From positions 590,434 through 654,433 of the forward strand of contig BJOX01000153.1 of assembly GCA_009731375.1 (NCBI GenBank): a DNA stretch of 64,000 nt. Direction: 5' to 3'. The notes under the pieces were generated by a model. The model was not told the origin of the DNA. It did no database searches and saw only the letters and a list, made by a program, of their open reading frames with translations. This stretch comes from Paulinella micropora. Lineage: Eukaryota; Cercozoa; Imbricatea; Euglyphida. Below, one piece after another: positions 24,007 to 34,500 of the stretch (within the stretch, counting starts at the first letter, position 1; each line of letters begins with the position of its first letter). The position numbers were made by a program, and so were the translations under genes.

Positions 24007-26728
24007 ATGTCAGAACCACCACTACCACCCAGACTGAGTAAGCAATATGTCCAACTTCTTCAAGCTAAGGCAGATCTCCGCGAGGCTAAGACAAGGGAAG
24101 CGAAGAGGCGAGAGTTTAAAGCGGGAGACTACATCATTAGAAGAGACAGACTGCTAAACTCAGTATTATTAAAATTTAAGGACGTAGACATAAGCTTCTA
24201 CGATACGGACACCTTGGAAGAGAAGGTATTGATACCCGCTATACGACGAGCGAGAAGGGAGGGGATGACGAACAATGCTGCTGCTAATATCTCTATAACA
24301 TACAGCACCATACCTGGGGAAAGATACGACCACTATTACAAAAAGCAAACATTTAACTCTTTCTTGCTCCGCGAATATGACACCAAGTTTATAGATACTC
24401 TTAACCAGTTCAATATAAGCAACATAGAAGCGTGCGAGAATGGATACGAAAGAACCATACTGTATGTCAAAATAATATTCGTTCAAGAGAATGGCGGGGA
24501 ATGCTATGAAGGTTCAAGAGAGAAAAAGGAGAAATTTAAAGAAGATAGAAAGATATCACCACCAAGTAAAAATAACAACTGTCTATTCTTCCTATGTAAG
24601 GACATAATAAACATTCACCCTATAAGCAAGAAAAAATATAATGAGATAAGAACATAATTCAACCTTCCTCCAAACTCTCCAATACCATTTTCAATAGCCA
24701 TACAAATATTGAACAAATATAAAAAGGAAGGGACAATATACGAAATAACAGACCATATTATGAAGGAGACATTCAACACAAACGAAGAAGGACAAGAACC
24801 AGACAAATTAATATATTTTTGGAGAATAACAATTATTACTGATTAGTTAAGCAATTCAAGAAGCGGTGAGAAGACTGCTTACGATTATATTTGAAAAAAC
24901 ATAAATGCGACCTCAACAGGAAAACATATGCGGACATTATGTTGAAGAAGAATGGTAAAAGACACTTAATAACTAAATTTAGAGAAGAAGAAAAAATAAA
25001 CAACGATGAAGTCCTTCATTATGATTTGGAAACATTTAGAAATACATCCATCGCGGACGGCTACGATATCCACGACTGCTACATTGTTTGATATACTCAG
25101 GGGTCTGAGGGTTTCAAATTTATAGCGGGTAAAGATTGTATAAGTAAATTCATAGACCTACTAATAGAACGAGGCGATCGTATAAAGGAGGGGTGGGTGC
25201 CAAAAAAAAAAGGGAAAAAAAAAGCGGCCAGTTGATATATGTTAATGGTTTTAACGGGGCGAACTTTGATCACTACTTCATACACCAAGAATTAATTTAA
25301 AAAGTTATTAAGATTAAGTCGTCAAAAATAAACAACTGCTCTATTATCTGCTTAGAATTTGAAAATGTTAAGATGTGGGATATGTGTAAGCATACACAAG
25401 GAAGTCTTAAAACAAATCTTGAAAGTATTGGATGTGAAATCCTAAAAGGCGACTTTGACCACAACCGTGCCAAAAAGTGGGAGGATATGGACGAGAAGAC
25501 GAGGCAGGACTGTTTGGTTTATCTAAGCAATGATGTTATGTGTTTGAATGAATTATATGACAAGTTAAATACCGAAATATTTACAGCTCACAAAGTCAAT
25601 CTAACTTCATACATTTCAACATCCAGCTTGGCTTTCAACATATGGAAAAGATATGTAGATCGCAAATACGAGGTGAGACTTCCAACAGTAGAGCAGGGAA
25701 GAGCATTTAGAAAAGCCATTATCGGGGGCAGGACTTACCCATCTAAGAGGAGGTTCATTTCAGCTCAGTATGAAAGATATTTGAAAAAAGAAATAGGATA
25801 CAATGATATAGATGATTACCTGATTGATGCGGATGTTGTCTCTCTATACCCATCAGCAATGTTAAACGAATTTATGGTGGGCGATATACTGGAAACAATC
25901 GGACCATTTGACCCGCGAAACCTTCAAATCGGTATTTACAACCTTGAGTACATTTCTCCCAAAATTATACTACATTCAAGGATTGGACAGAGAGACAGAA
26001 TGGGCTCTCTTAAATGGCGACTAGAAGATATGAACGACCAATAGCTGACGAGTGTAGATATTGAGGATATGGTAGCCGAAGGATATGAAGTCCGCATTCA
26101 TAAATGATACTACACTGTAAAATCTGAATGTGTCTTCGCCGAGTACATAAACGATATGTTCAAGGCGAAAGATAATGCGGTGAAAGGAAGCACACAATAT
26201 CTGCTCGCCAAGCTGTTTATGAATAGTCTATACGGTAAGATGATACAACGACCTATACCTTCAATAACAACATATACAATGACTTAGGCGATGGTTATAA
26301 GATTATAAAAGGTGTTTGGATAGCACCGAAACTATATATGTTAGAATTTACGACGAAAGATGCCTTTACGGAAGGAATGACTAAGAACGACTTAAAGCAT
26401 ATTTCAAAAGGAGTTAAAATAGAAACAGCCGAAAATGGAGTTAAAAGATATTTCCATTTTAGGGGTAAAGGCTTAGATGCTAATCAGCTAAACTATGATA
26501 CATTTGATAAGATGGACAAAGGCGGGTCGGTTGAAAATGTAAAGGATTTCCAAATGAAAAAAATACACATTGATAGAAACAGCAACAACAACAAGTCCCA
26601 CATTTTAGCATTTTACATATGACGAATGTTAAAAAACAAGTTAATTAGAGCAAATGGGCGGGTCGTGAGTTTATTAACGATAACGACAGAATCCCGCTCG
26701 GCTTCCACATTCGCAGTGAAATTATAAA
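24007..26728 (+). pseudogene. polB: Protein-primed family B DNA polymerase, decayed
   Basis: The first frame (24,007-24,657) is the N-terminal region, ending NNNCLFFLCKDIINIHPISKK, typical of Polinton polymerases. Exonuclease motifs follow: YDLETF (Exo I, about 25,020), NGFNGANFDHYF (Exo II, about 25,240) and YLSNDVMCLNEL (Exo III, about 25,525). Polymerase motif A DADVVSLYPSAM is near 25,830 and motif B KLFMNSLYGKM near 26,212. Motif C (YxDTDS), which should lie about 100 residues after motif B, is missing: the sequence jumps from RPI to LGDGYKIIKGVWIAPKLY within a few codons. In-frame stops occur at 24,655, 25,089, 25,298, 26,042 and 26,105, with further shifts near 24,850, at the A-runs near 25,205, and near 26,620. 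A C-terminal KWAGREF segment lies near 26,650-26,680. It cannot encode an active enzyme. Confidence 0.93.
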
Positions 26729-26736
26729 TATACCTC

Positions 26737-27474
26737 CTATTGTCGGTAAGACAGTATTTTTTGGGCTCCTTTACCTTTGAAGCTCCTAATAGTATGAACA
26801 CCCCTCGTCGGCTTCACTAACTTAGTATTTACAGCCGTCGCCTCTAATAATGATACGGGGTCATACTTAGTTCGGTAGTTCGTCGTTAGCTTCGCCGTCT
26901 TAGCCCTTTTACCTTTTGGCTTTAATCTTGTAGCTACTCTGTCAATTACTCCTTCAATGAGGTCTCTGGTGCTACTGCCTTTGTTGTATGTGGTCGCCCT
27001 TACCCCAGTCTGTCGGCTTAAGTCTTTTGCTGTTGTGCCACCTAGTGAATGACCCGTCAGCTCTACATTATCCTTACCATATTTCTTTATGACTTCATTA
27101 ACCAACTTCTGTTCTTCTTTATATCTAGGGGTTCTTTTTAATACTCCCTTTACTAATGCGACATCTGTTAGCAAGTCCCTTTTATCCGCACTTCCTCTAA
27201 ATGCCACAATCGCCTTACAATCTTTTTCATACACTGTTGATTTTTCTTTGCTGGCGACTGGCTTCCATCCGTCAGCCCCTTTTCGTTCAGACGAAGACAA
27301 ATAGACATCCTCCGACAACTCAGCACTACCGCCTTTTAGTCGCACACGTGCGACGGCTCCGCCTTTGGCTGAGCTCTGCCGTTTGTATTCTTTTCTCGCC
27401 TTTTTCAATGCTTCCTTGTAGCTTATGTTGTGTTTGACTGAGTAAGCCTTAACGAAGATAATCCACTCGGACAT
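26737..27474 (-). CDS. Class 3 lipase-like viral protein
   Basis: This intact 245-residue protein has a GHSLGG nucleophile elbow (Ser143) and plausible acid and base partners Asp205 (KYDPVS) and His227 (GVHTIR), the usual Ser-Asp-His triad of class 3 lipases. AIVAFRGSADKRDLLTDVAL is the strand-turn ahead of it. The N-terminus (MSEWIIFVKAYSVKH, then YKEALKKARKEY) matches a short motif seen at the start of many large-DNA-virus structural proteins, so this may be a virion protein that attacks host membranes during entry. It converges on the polymerase gene. It is one of the few genes without a disruption. Confidence 0.82.
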   Translation of the reverse strand: MSEWIIFVKAYSVKHNISYKEALKKARKEYKRQSSAKGGAVARVRLKGGSAELSEDVYLSSSERKGADGWKPVASKEKSTVYEKDCKAIVAFRGSADKRDLLTDVALVKGVLKRTPRYKEEQKLVNEVIKKYGKDNVELTGHSLGGTTAKDLSRQTGVRATTYNKGSSTRDLIEGVIDRVATRLKPKGKRAKTAKLTTNYRTKYDPVSLLEATAVNTKLVKPTRGVHTIRSFKGKGAQKILSYRQ

Positions 27475-27485
27475 TTCGTATATTA

Positions 27486-27503
27486 TTAATTATTTAATTT
27501 TTT
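27486..27503 (+). promoter_or_regulatory. AT-rich promoter region between divergent genes
   Basis: TTAATTATTTAATTTTTT lies 35 bp before the ATG at 27,538. It also lies just upstream of the lipase start on the other strand. Confidence 0.4.
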
Positions 27504-27537
27504 TATGTTTTATACTCCCTACTATATACACCCTACT

Positions 27538-27858
27538 ATGACCACCCTTACGAGACTGTGCGAGAAGTTTGAACAACTATCAATTGAAAACAAAAATAAA
27601 TCATTTTCTCTTGCTGATGTTCAAAAGGTAATCCACGACGAAATAAAAGCGATTGAAGAAAAGAGAAATATACAGCCAAAAGACACTTTTCATTTTGGTA
27701 AATACAAAGGCAAAAAAATAGAAGACATCGCAAAGATTGATAAACCATATATTGAATGGTTGGTCCGTCAGCCGTGGTGTAGTAATAAAGACGTATTGAA
27801 GAAGTATTTAAAGGCAAGCCCCTACGACCCCGCCGTTGGGTATTTTTTTTTTCGGTAA
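27538..27858 (+). CDS. ExoX-C-like domain protein
   Basis: The protein begins MTTLTRLCEKFEQLSIENKN and carries FHFGKYKGKKIEDIAKIDKPYIEWL split over two lines of the fold: a FGKYKG turn followed by the YIEWL helix. This pattern is known at the C-terminus of exodeoxyribonuclease X and in stand-alone giant-virus proteins. It could bind nucleic acid. The C-terminus ends in a T-run (GYFFFR), where a length error may have truncated it. I chose the ATG at 27,538 over an earlier non-ATG start because the promoter motif fits it. Confidence 0.65.
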   Translation: MTTLTRLCEKFEQLSIENKNKSFSLADVQKVIHDEIKAIEEKRNIQPKDTFHFGKYKGKKIEDIAKIDKPYIEWLVRQPWCSNKDVLKKYLKASPYDPAVGYFFFR

Positions 27859-27904
27859 ATAACTAAGTCAGCATCGGAGGGGGTGCGGGTGACGAAGTCC
27901 CCTG

Positions 27905-29142
27905 CTAGTGGTCCTCTGCGAAATTAACTATAACACTTACATTTCCTCCATTATTAACTGTCGCAACAGACTTTTGAAAAATGTTAGATTTTCACCAGGT
28001 GCTAGTTGTATATCGTAAGTTCGCAGGTCAATAAGCTGGCTATAACATAAAGTTTAAGAATGACATCCGTTATAACGGCAGCACCGAGGGCAGTCGCACT
28101 GGTGTCCTTTGATACGATTGAAGTTTTGGCATCAATATCCGCGAAGTTCTCGCCAGTAAGTGCTCCACTTGTTTTCACAATTCGCACTATATTAACTTTA
28201 CTGTCTTCGTTTGATATGCTCACGAGAGTCGGATAAACGATTGAATAATTGGTCGCAACACCATCAAAAGTTGTTTTATTTTTATGGTGAGAATTGTGCT
28301 TTCAGTAGTGCTCGCCTTATTTCTCCTTCCGCTTCGTTTGATATGTTTGAATTAATAGTGTTGGTGCCTTCAACAAACAAACCAACACTAGCGGTTTTTA
28401 AAATTTGGGCGCCATCACCAGCACCAAAATTAAATATACTAGCGGAGAAAGGTAAAGTCGTATTTCGCAGACTAACTCCCGTGTTGGTGTTCGCGTACTT
28501 AATCATATGGACTAGCTGAAATTCACCAGTGTTTGGGTTCTCAATTGAAAACTTAATAGCACCAAAGCCCAAGTATTGAAATTGAAATTGAATTACATTC
28601 CCCTTCGTCCAATCCATGTTAGGCATATCTCCTGTTCCATCACACGGGTCATCCCAGCCTGCTCGATTTATGAAATTGTCAACTCCTGCTATGGAATGGA
28701 GGATGTTCATTCCGTCATCACTGTCTTTCCAAAAGTAGAAACCGTTGTTGCCATCACTTTCTCCTATTCCAATATATGAACGATAATCTTTGGTTTCATC
28801 TGTTTCCCATAAGGCAGTGAAGCGACACAGAACCCCCATACTCGTTCTGTATTTTATTCTTTTTTTACTCGTTAATACAGCAGTAGCATTAGTCTTTCCT
28901 TCTGTTTCTAATTTAGCCATATTCGTATTAAATGAAACTGTCGCCTTTGTTTCTGTTTTAGTCCATATCCGTGTATTAACTGTGTATGGAAAGATTTCCT
29001 GTAATACTGATGTTAATGAACTGGTTAATGCTTCGCCAAAGGCGGATTTCATATTAGGCCCTACGTGCCCATCATATCCGACTTTGACATTTACGAAGTC
29101 TCCGTCTGGATTTTGGGCGACTAAATTTCGCTGGTGGCTCAT
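27905..29142 (-). pseudogene. Phage/giant-virus-like surface protein, frameshifted
   Basis: The main frame (28,282-29,142) starts MSHQRNLVAQNPDGDF and includes YIGIGESDGNNGFYFW, QFQFQYLGFGAIKFSIENP and HMIKYANTNTGVSLRN. This arrangement resembles a beta-rich structural protein family that I know from large DNA viruses and tailed phages, perhaps lectin-like. The end of the gene is in two other frames (28,002-28,270 and 27,905-28,030, ending VSVIVNFAEDH), so at least two shifts are present. It lies immediately downstream of the capsid gene and is probably a virion surface protein. Family assignment is from memory of the pattern. Confidence 0.6.
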
Positions 29143-29212
29143 TGTAGGTGCTTTGAAAGATTTAAAAAATCTTTCAGCAAAAGGTTTTGATGAAACTTTT
29201 TCAAAAGTTTCA

Positions 29213-29368
29213 CTCCTACGACCTCAAAAAATGTTTTGTGCAAGTTTCTATATTATCAAAAAAATAAATTAACTAACAAAAATTAATAATTACCACTTAC
29301 CTCGCTGGCGGGGTTTTTGCGAGAAAAAAGCTCAACTCGTTGAGCATGTGTAGGGGCGGAGACCCTAC
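29213..29368 (-). terminator. Intergenic hairpin cassette after the capsid gene
   Basis: Reading on the minus strand, the capsid stop codon lies in a GTAGGG/CCCTAC stem (29,350-29,368). The perfect hairpin GCTCAACTCGTTGAGC (29,330-29,345) follows, then a C-rich/A-rich stretch and TTTTTTGAGGTCGTAGGAG ahead of the next gene. The same parts in the same order lie at 34,383-34,500. Confidence 0.65.
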
Positions 29369-30913
29369 GACATCAGGATTTCAATTCCCTTAACAACAAC
29401 ATTCCTTTGAAGAATAGCATAAGTATAATAATTCCATTGGACTGCTCCCTCAGCACTCCATTCATACCTCCGTTCGGTGTCCAAGGACAGACCAGCCACT
29501 TCATAACCCTCTTCTTCTCTCTTGTCATAAAGCGGGCGGCTGTGGTCCCAGAAATCAACATGGAACCAGTTATATTTATACACATTAGAGTTCAACATAG
29601 CGGAACCCTTAATTTTTTCCTTCAATAGCATATAGTCTTCATCGCGGGCACAAGCGATATCAAACTGCTGAATTCTATTACTATCCAAAGTAGTGTAATA
29701 AGAAGTAATCTTAGCTTGTGCTCGGTTATCGCAATCAAATGCGGTGTTTGAACTTTCGGTATTATTAAATCCACTAGTGTAAATTCGGCGAATTCTCTCA
29801 CCCTGCGAGCGGTTCATCTTCAAAACGAATGACTGAGTGCGAGATTAGTTTTCCAAGATAGCGGATATTCAGTCTTAAACGAAAAGCCTTCACCCGCAAT
29901 CTTTGTTGAACACCCAAGATAACATTAGGGTCGGTTTCAACAGCGAGAAATAAGTTAAGGTTGGTAATATTCGCGGGCTGTGTGGCCATCGTTGCTCCCG
30001 CTCCAACACTAAGGGCATCAGTTCCATAAAATACTGTTTTGTTAGTGCCCTCCCACACAATCCTCAAATCAAGAATTTCATAAAAACCAATAGTCTTATC
30101 AATTTCAAAAATGGTTCAAAAAAGCATACCCAGAGGAATAGACACATTGATAACGGGAGTAGCGGTGTTATCAGCTCCACCTTCAAAATACTTAGCCTCT
30201 TCATAAGCAACATTAACAACAGAGGCAGCACCTGTTCCTGCAGCAACAAGCAAATCATTATGACGGCGGGGTGTGATAGGTGGTTGTGCTGCGAAATTTT
30301 GAACGCTTGACCCCAATGTTCGCACCATTTCGGTTTTGCGAGTGATAATATGGGCGGATTCATCAGCAGCACTAGTATCACCAATACCAGTGAAAGCAGT
30401 CGCACCATCGTCGAGGAAGTTAGCATAGCCAGCATCTGTCATAGCCTTTCTATCAGCAGGCGAGGCTTGTGTATCATTGGGCACATTACACTTTTGAAGC
30501 ATAGCACCATAACCAGACCCAGCCCCGTGGTTTTCCAAAACCATAAATCCATCATAGGAAATCTCAGGTTTCCAAATCATCTTAGTGTAATTTCCCACGT
30601 GTTGAAGATTACACAGATACTGTCCGCTTCGGCTTCGTAGTTCAATCGTCTCAATCATCGGCAGGCAGTCCATTGGAATTCGGTTATACCTTCCACCATC
30701 ACCACCCGCATTTGGTGTGTAGGTAAATCGCAAAACAGACCTCGCAAAGGTCAAAGGACGAGTAGGAATTTCAAAAGTTGATTCAATTCCTCCCACGGCG
30801 GTAATTGGAATTGTAGCAAGACTTTCGCGGGCAGTAAGTTTATTAAGCGAATACTTACCGCGAATAAGCTCGCTCTGGCTGTGTGTAAGTTCTCCTCCAT
30901 ATTGGACAGGCAT
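29365..30913 (-). pseudogene. Major capsid protein, interrupted
   Basis: Three frames cover the gene: 30,913-30,116 (MPVQYGGELTHSQSELIRGK onward), 30,115-29,798 and 29,823-29,365. A TGA at 30,116-30,118 interrupts the first two in the same phase, right after IPLGMLF. A frameshift near 29,820 separates the last part, which begins MNRSQGERIRRIYTSGF. The length (about 515 codons) and the IPL-x-LF block before an FEIDKTIG-type strand fit double-jelly-roll capsid proteins of Polintons and their relatives. Such a protein forms the hexons of an icosahedral shell. It sits between the penton-like gene and the surface-protein gene. As written it would be truncated at about half length. Confidence 0.82.
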
Positions 30914-30956
30914 TTTTTCTTTTTTGCTTTTTCAAAAGGTTCTATATCTTATAGAT

Positions 30957-30972
30957 AAAAAATAATTAATTA
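30957..30972 (-). promoter_or_regulatory. AT-rich viral promoter motif before the capsid gene
   Basis: On the minus strand TAATTAATTATTTTTT lies 44 bp before the capsid ATG, the same spacing as the plus-strand copies in the left arm. Confidence 0.5.
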
Positions 30973-31004
30973 TAATATTAACGGTTTTTCAACAAATTAA
31001 AAAA

Positions 31005-31792
31005 TTAATTAAATAAATCAAAATAATTCGTCTCGCGACAAATCAACAAAGTCATTACGATACCCAACCCGTTTAGGTTTATTGGTTGGTCGTTTTCGTC
31101 GGTTAAGTAAAACCTAATTACATGGTTTGAATTGGCGGACAGTCTTTTACCATACTCCGACCCGCTTCCATCATATATGACAGAGCCGAACGGGATTTCA
31201 TTCGCGGTGTATGTTTCTTGGAGCACGTGATTATCACCTTCGCCGACTAAGTCCGATTGAAGATACAATGTTTTTTCGCCAGTCAATATTATGACATTTG
31301 ATGACATCAGGTTATTATTAGCGAAGAAATAAGTAGAAGACCTCTCAAACCCCATTACTTCGTGAATACGTGTTAGGTCGTCAAAGATAAACCGCGGTTG
31401 GATGTTAATTGGATTGTTCGCCACAGTAAATAATAACTTACCGTCTTCTGGGTCAGTGTTGGTGTTGTTGCTTGTTATTGTGTATGTGTAGTCGTTGGGG
31501 CTTTCTGCGGTTAGCACCTCGGCCAGCTTATTTTTTAAGTTGTTCATTGTGTAGTTGCCCTCTGGTATCGTAATGAGTGCCTCGTTGCCATTCTCACTCA
31601 GAGTAAAAGTGTTGTAAGGACTTGCCACAGAGTAATATGATTTCGGAACATAGATATCTAAAATTTTACAATGTGTTGGATTGTCCAATCCTCTTAAATC
31701 CAAAGAGTATGTAAAGTCACTATCGGTTCCATTTATCCTGTTTTGCTATTGACATAGTAAATATTAGAGCTCCTGCCTCCCCTATATTCCAT
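31005..31792 (-). pseudogene. Penton-like minor capsid protein, frameshifted near N-terminus
   Basis: The long frame (31,703-31,005) has CKILDIYVPKSYYSV, then ITIPEGNYTMNNLKNKL, TGEKTLYLQSDLV and the C-terminal VIRFYLTDENDQPINLNGLG. This matches the order of elements in Polinton minor capsid (penton) proteins, which fill the fivefold vertices. The expected N-terminus (about 30 residues, starting at the ATG at 31,790-31,792) is in another frame and runs into the main frame by a shift near 31,735, in an A-rich stretch. It is the upstream neighbour of the major capsid gene, the usual Polinton order. Confidence 0.75.
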
Positions 31793-31802
31793 CGCACCTA
31801 TA

Positions 31803-33070
31803 TTATTGGAAAAAATATATTTTTGTTTTAATTGCTTCAAATGTATGTATCAAAACCATACCCGTCTTTGCTTTTAACTCCTTCAAATCAGTCCATCCGC
31901 TGGCGAATTTAAAACGGGTTCCTTTCGCCCGCTCTAAAAGAAACCGCATACTATGCCATCCGCAAGTATCACTCGTATCACTCTGTTGTTTAACTTGATT
32001 AATCTTCATTAATAAATAACTATCAGGACGGCTTTTATCTAACAATTGTTTCATCTGTTGTTGAAAAAGGTCAGTCGGTTGATATTCGGCTAACGGGTCA
32101 TACATTTCAACACTCCTTTCGCCGTTTATACTTACCCAAACAGCCATCCAATGTTGCCCTTTTTTGTTGCTCGGGTCTGTGTTCATAATAAAACCATACT
32201 TCTTTCTTTTTTCTGGTTTTAACTTGTTGATTTGGTCGCTGGCTATCGTGCCCAAATACCAATCGTGCTTTTTCATGATGTCATCTATTTCATTCGTCAT
32301 CAATCCTTTGCCAATTCCAGACTGAGCATCCGATTCTGGTTCTGTCTCTGCTTCGGTCATATTTGCTTGCTGTGTATCATCAGGCTCTTGTATAACTGGT
32401 TGTTCTCCTTGTTCTTCTTGTTCTTCTTTTTTTTCTTCTACTGCTGTATTTTCTCCTTTGGCTTCTCGGTCTTTTTCTTCTCTTCTTTTATCAACCGCAC
32501 CTTCTAACCACAAATCTAATGAAGTGCAAATCTGTTCAGATGATGACATTAGTTCCTGGATAAGTCGTTGTTCCTTTTTCATTTTCCTATCCTTTTCTTC
32601 CTGTCTTTCCTTAACCTCCGCCAGTTGTCTTTTATGTTCCCTACCCATTATTTCTTTTACTTCCTTAGCATCGGCTTGGATTTTTCTTTCTAATATTTTC
32701 TTCTCCTCTTCTGATTCTTCCCTTGCTATCTTATCCTTTTTCTCAATAGCCTCAATACCTTCATACTTTTGTTGTTTAAGTTTGTCTAAGTGGTCTTGAA
32801 TTGCGGTTCTCGTGTTCTGTTCAATCTCCGACAGGCTTTGAACTTTTCGTAGGTCTTCTCTCTTTGGACCCCAAGTTTTTTTACCGCGGGGTTTGTTCAA
32901 GTATTTCATAAACAGCTTAACGATTTGAAGTGTTGATAAGTCATTTGTTTTCCTTCCAAAGTTTAGATATGCTCTCTTACCTTTTACTTTGATATAAGGC
33001 GACCATCTTTCGTTCTGTATATTCTTGGGGGTCGTTGTTTAGATTTCTTTCGCGGTTTTTTTACAACCAT
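31803..33070 (-). pseudogene. Adenain/Ulp1-like maturation protease with coiled coil, N-terminal shift
   Basis: The main frame (32,909-31,803) begins with a Lys/Glu-rich coiled coil of about 180 residues. It ends in a cysteine protease domain: GQHWMAVWV (catalytic His), MYDPLAEY (acidic partner) and DTCGWHSMRFLLE (catalytic Cys). This is the adenovirus-protease-like enzyme that Polintons use to cleave capsid precursors. About 50 further codons upstream, starting at the ATG at 33,070 with a very basic MVVKKPRKKSKQRPP, are joined by one shift near 33,000. The catalytic domain is intact. It lies directly upstream of the penton-like gene. Confidence 0.8.
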
Positions 33071-33119
33071 TGTATATTGATAGTAAAAATAAAATAAAAG
33101 AAAGTTTAGTTTTTTATTT

Positions 33120-33198
33120 GTAGGGACTTCGCCCCTACAACCCCACGGGGGTTTGATTGCGAAGCCTTGCTTCTCAAAGCAAGAAGGGGTTTCCCCTT
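33120..33198 (-). terminator. Hairpin cluster after the basic-protein gene
   Basis: Three short stems follow the stop codon at 33,200 on the minus strand: AAGGGG/CCCCTT (33,184-33,198), CTTGCTT/AAGCAAG (33,165-33,182) and GTAGGG/CCCTAC (33,120-33,137). The last has the same arms as the stems at 29,350 and 34,480. Confidence 0.5.
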
Positions 33199-33199
33199 T

Positions 33200-33511
33200 C
33201 TAGAATTTAAGTGCCCCACGTCCCACGCTCTGCTTGCCGTATCCTTGTTTGGCCGCCGCCCTCGCTACACGGTCCGCATAAGGCACTCCGACATCGCTTG
33301 GAAAAGTAGCACCCTTTGAAATGAATTGATTCTTCTTGATAAACCTATTAGCATCCAATATCGCTCGTCCGACTTTTTTCCAATTTACTTTACCACCCTG
33401 TTGCCCTTTTTCTCGTCCAGTTTTCTTTTTACCTCCCGCCATTGTGCTTGAATTTCTCGTTATTTTTCCAACTGTTGGAATGACTTCAACCCTTGTTGTT
33501 TTCACGACCAT
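33200..33511 (-). CDS. Small basic protein, possible core protein
   Basis: The 103-residue protein is strongly basic (AGGKKKTGREKGQQGGKVNW, then DRVARAAAKQGYGKQ). An internal ATG (MAGGKKK, near 33,440) is an alternative start. A DNA-condensing core protein comparable to adenovirus small basic proteins is possible from composition and position, but there is no family motif. Confidence 0.5.
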   Translation of the reverse strand: MVVKTTRVEVIPTVGKITRNSSTMAGGKKKTGREKGQQGGKVNWKKVGRAILDANRFIKKNQFISKGATFPSDVGVPYADRVARAAAKQGYGKQSVGRGALKF

Positions 33512-33532
33512 TATAATATATAAAAAAAAATT

Positions 33533-34356
33533 TTACAAAAATCGTTTATTGAAATTTTGCCTCAGTTCATCAGACACAGCATCAACATACAAAAAGTTAA
33601 ACCTCTCTTTTGTCGCCTCGTGATATTTTTCAATGAAGTATTCAAGGTCGTAGCCGAGGTCCAAATGTTTATATACTAGTTCAATTTTATCAACACTCTG
33701 TTCTGGAAGAATAAGAAGGTAGTCCAGCTGTTTAATCGCCTCAGGCCGTAAGTCGTTAAGATACTGCGAGCTCATAATCACCTTTGACTTGTAGTGTCTA
33801 TTTTTTTTCTCAAAAGGTCGCTCACAGACTTATCCCTCAACCCACTACCCAAATCATCTAGCACGAACACAACTTCGGGAGTTTGATCCTTAGACGGTCT
33901 TTCTGCTGGGGATTCTTGCTTCTTCTTTTCCCCCTCCTTACCAAAGTATAAAAACTTCGGCTTCGGTTCTTCTTTGCCATCCTTAACAATTTCGCCTTCT
34001 TCTTGCTCTTTATCGGGTTTGTTGAGCTTGTCTAACTCGTAATCAATCACACTGTATCCGTCCGCTTTCAAATATGTATATATCGCCATCGGGTTTCCCT
34101 TCTTCTTGAAGTGCTTCACCATTTCTTTGTAAATGTGGTCCTTGTGTATCGTGCTGGCTATAATAACAATACGGTTCTTTTTGTCAGTTGTTTGCTTCAG
34201 GATTTCAAACAGTGCGGTCGTCTTGCCAGTCTTCTTGCGAGCGAGAAGAAAAATATTAGCGAACGATTCATCAAATAACTTATATCCTTTTGCCAACTTG
34301 TCTCCATCTCCGTTTTGCTTAACTGGTTTCACCTTTACATTATTGATTTTCTCCAT
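33533..34356 (-). pseudogene. A32/FtsK-like genome-packaging ATPase, one frameshift
   Basis: The first frame (34,356-33,778) has Walker A ARKKTGKTT (Lys45), EMVKHFKKKG and Walker B EVVFVLDDLG. The C-terminal part (33,781-33,533, MSSQYLNDLRPEAIKQLDY) is in another frame, and the switch falls at a run of eight T residues near 33,800. A32-like ATPases pump the genome into the preformed capsid. The break is at a homopolymer, so it may be a sequencing error and the gene could be intact. It is located between the 34.5-kb gene and the basic protein. Confidence 0.82.
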
Positions 34357-34382
34357 TGTAAGAGCTTTTTTTTTTCAAAAAA

Positions 34383-34500
34383 CCTCCTACGACCTCAAAA
34401 AAGTATATATAGAAAAATATATTTTTTTATTTTACTGGCGGGGTTTTTGCGAGCAAAAAGCTCAACTCGTTGAGCATATGTAGGGGGAGCAGGCCCCTAC
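34383..34500 (-). terminator. Intergenic hairpin cassette, second copy
   Basis: The gene stop at 34,497 lies in a GTAGGGG/CCCCTAC stem (34,480-34,500), followed on the minus strand by GCTCAACTCGTTGAGC (34,460-34,475) and the same C-rich block as at 29,305-29,328. The TTTTTTGAGGTCGTAGGAG box leads to the ATPase start. The 46-bp core differs from the other copy at two positions. Confidence 0.65.
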
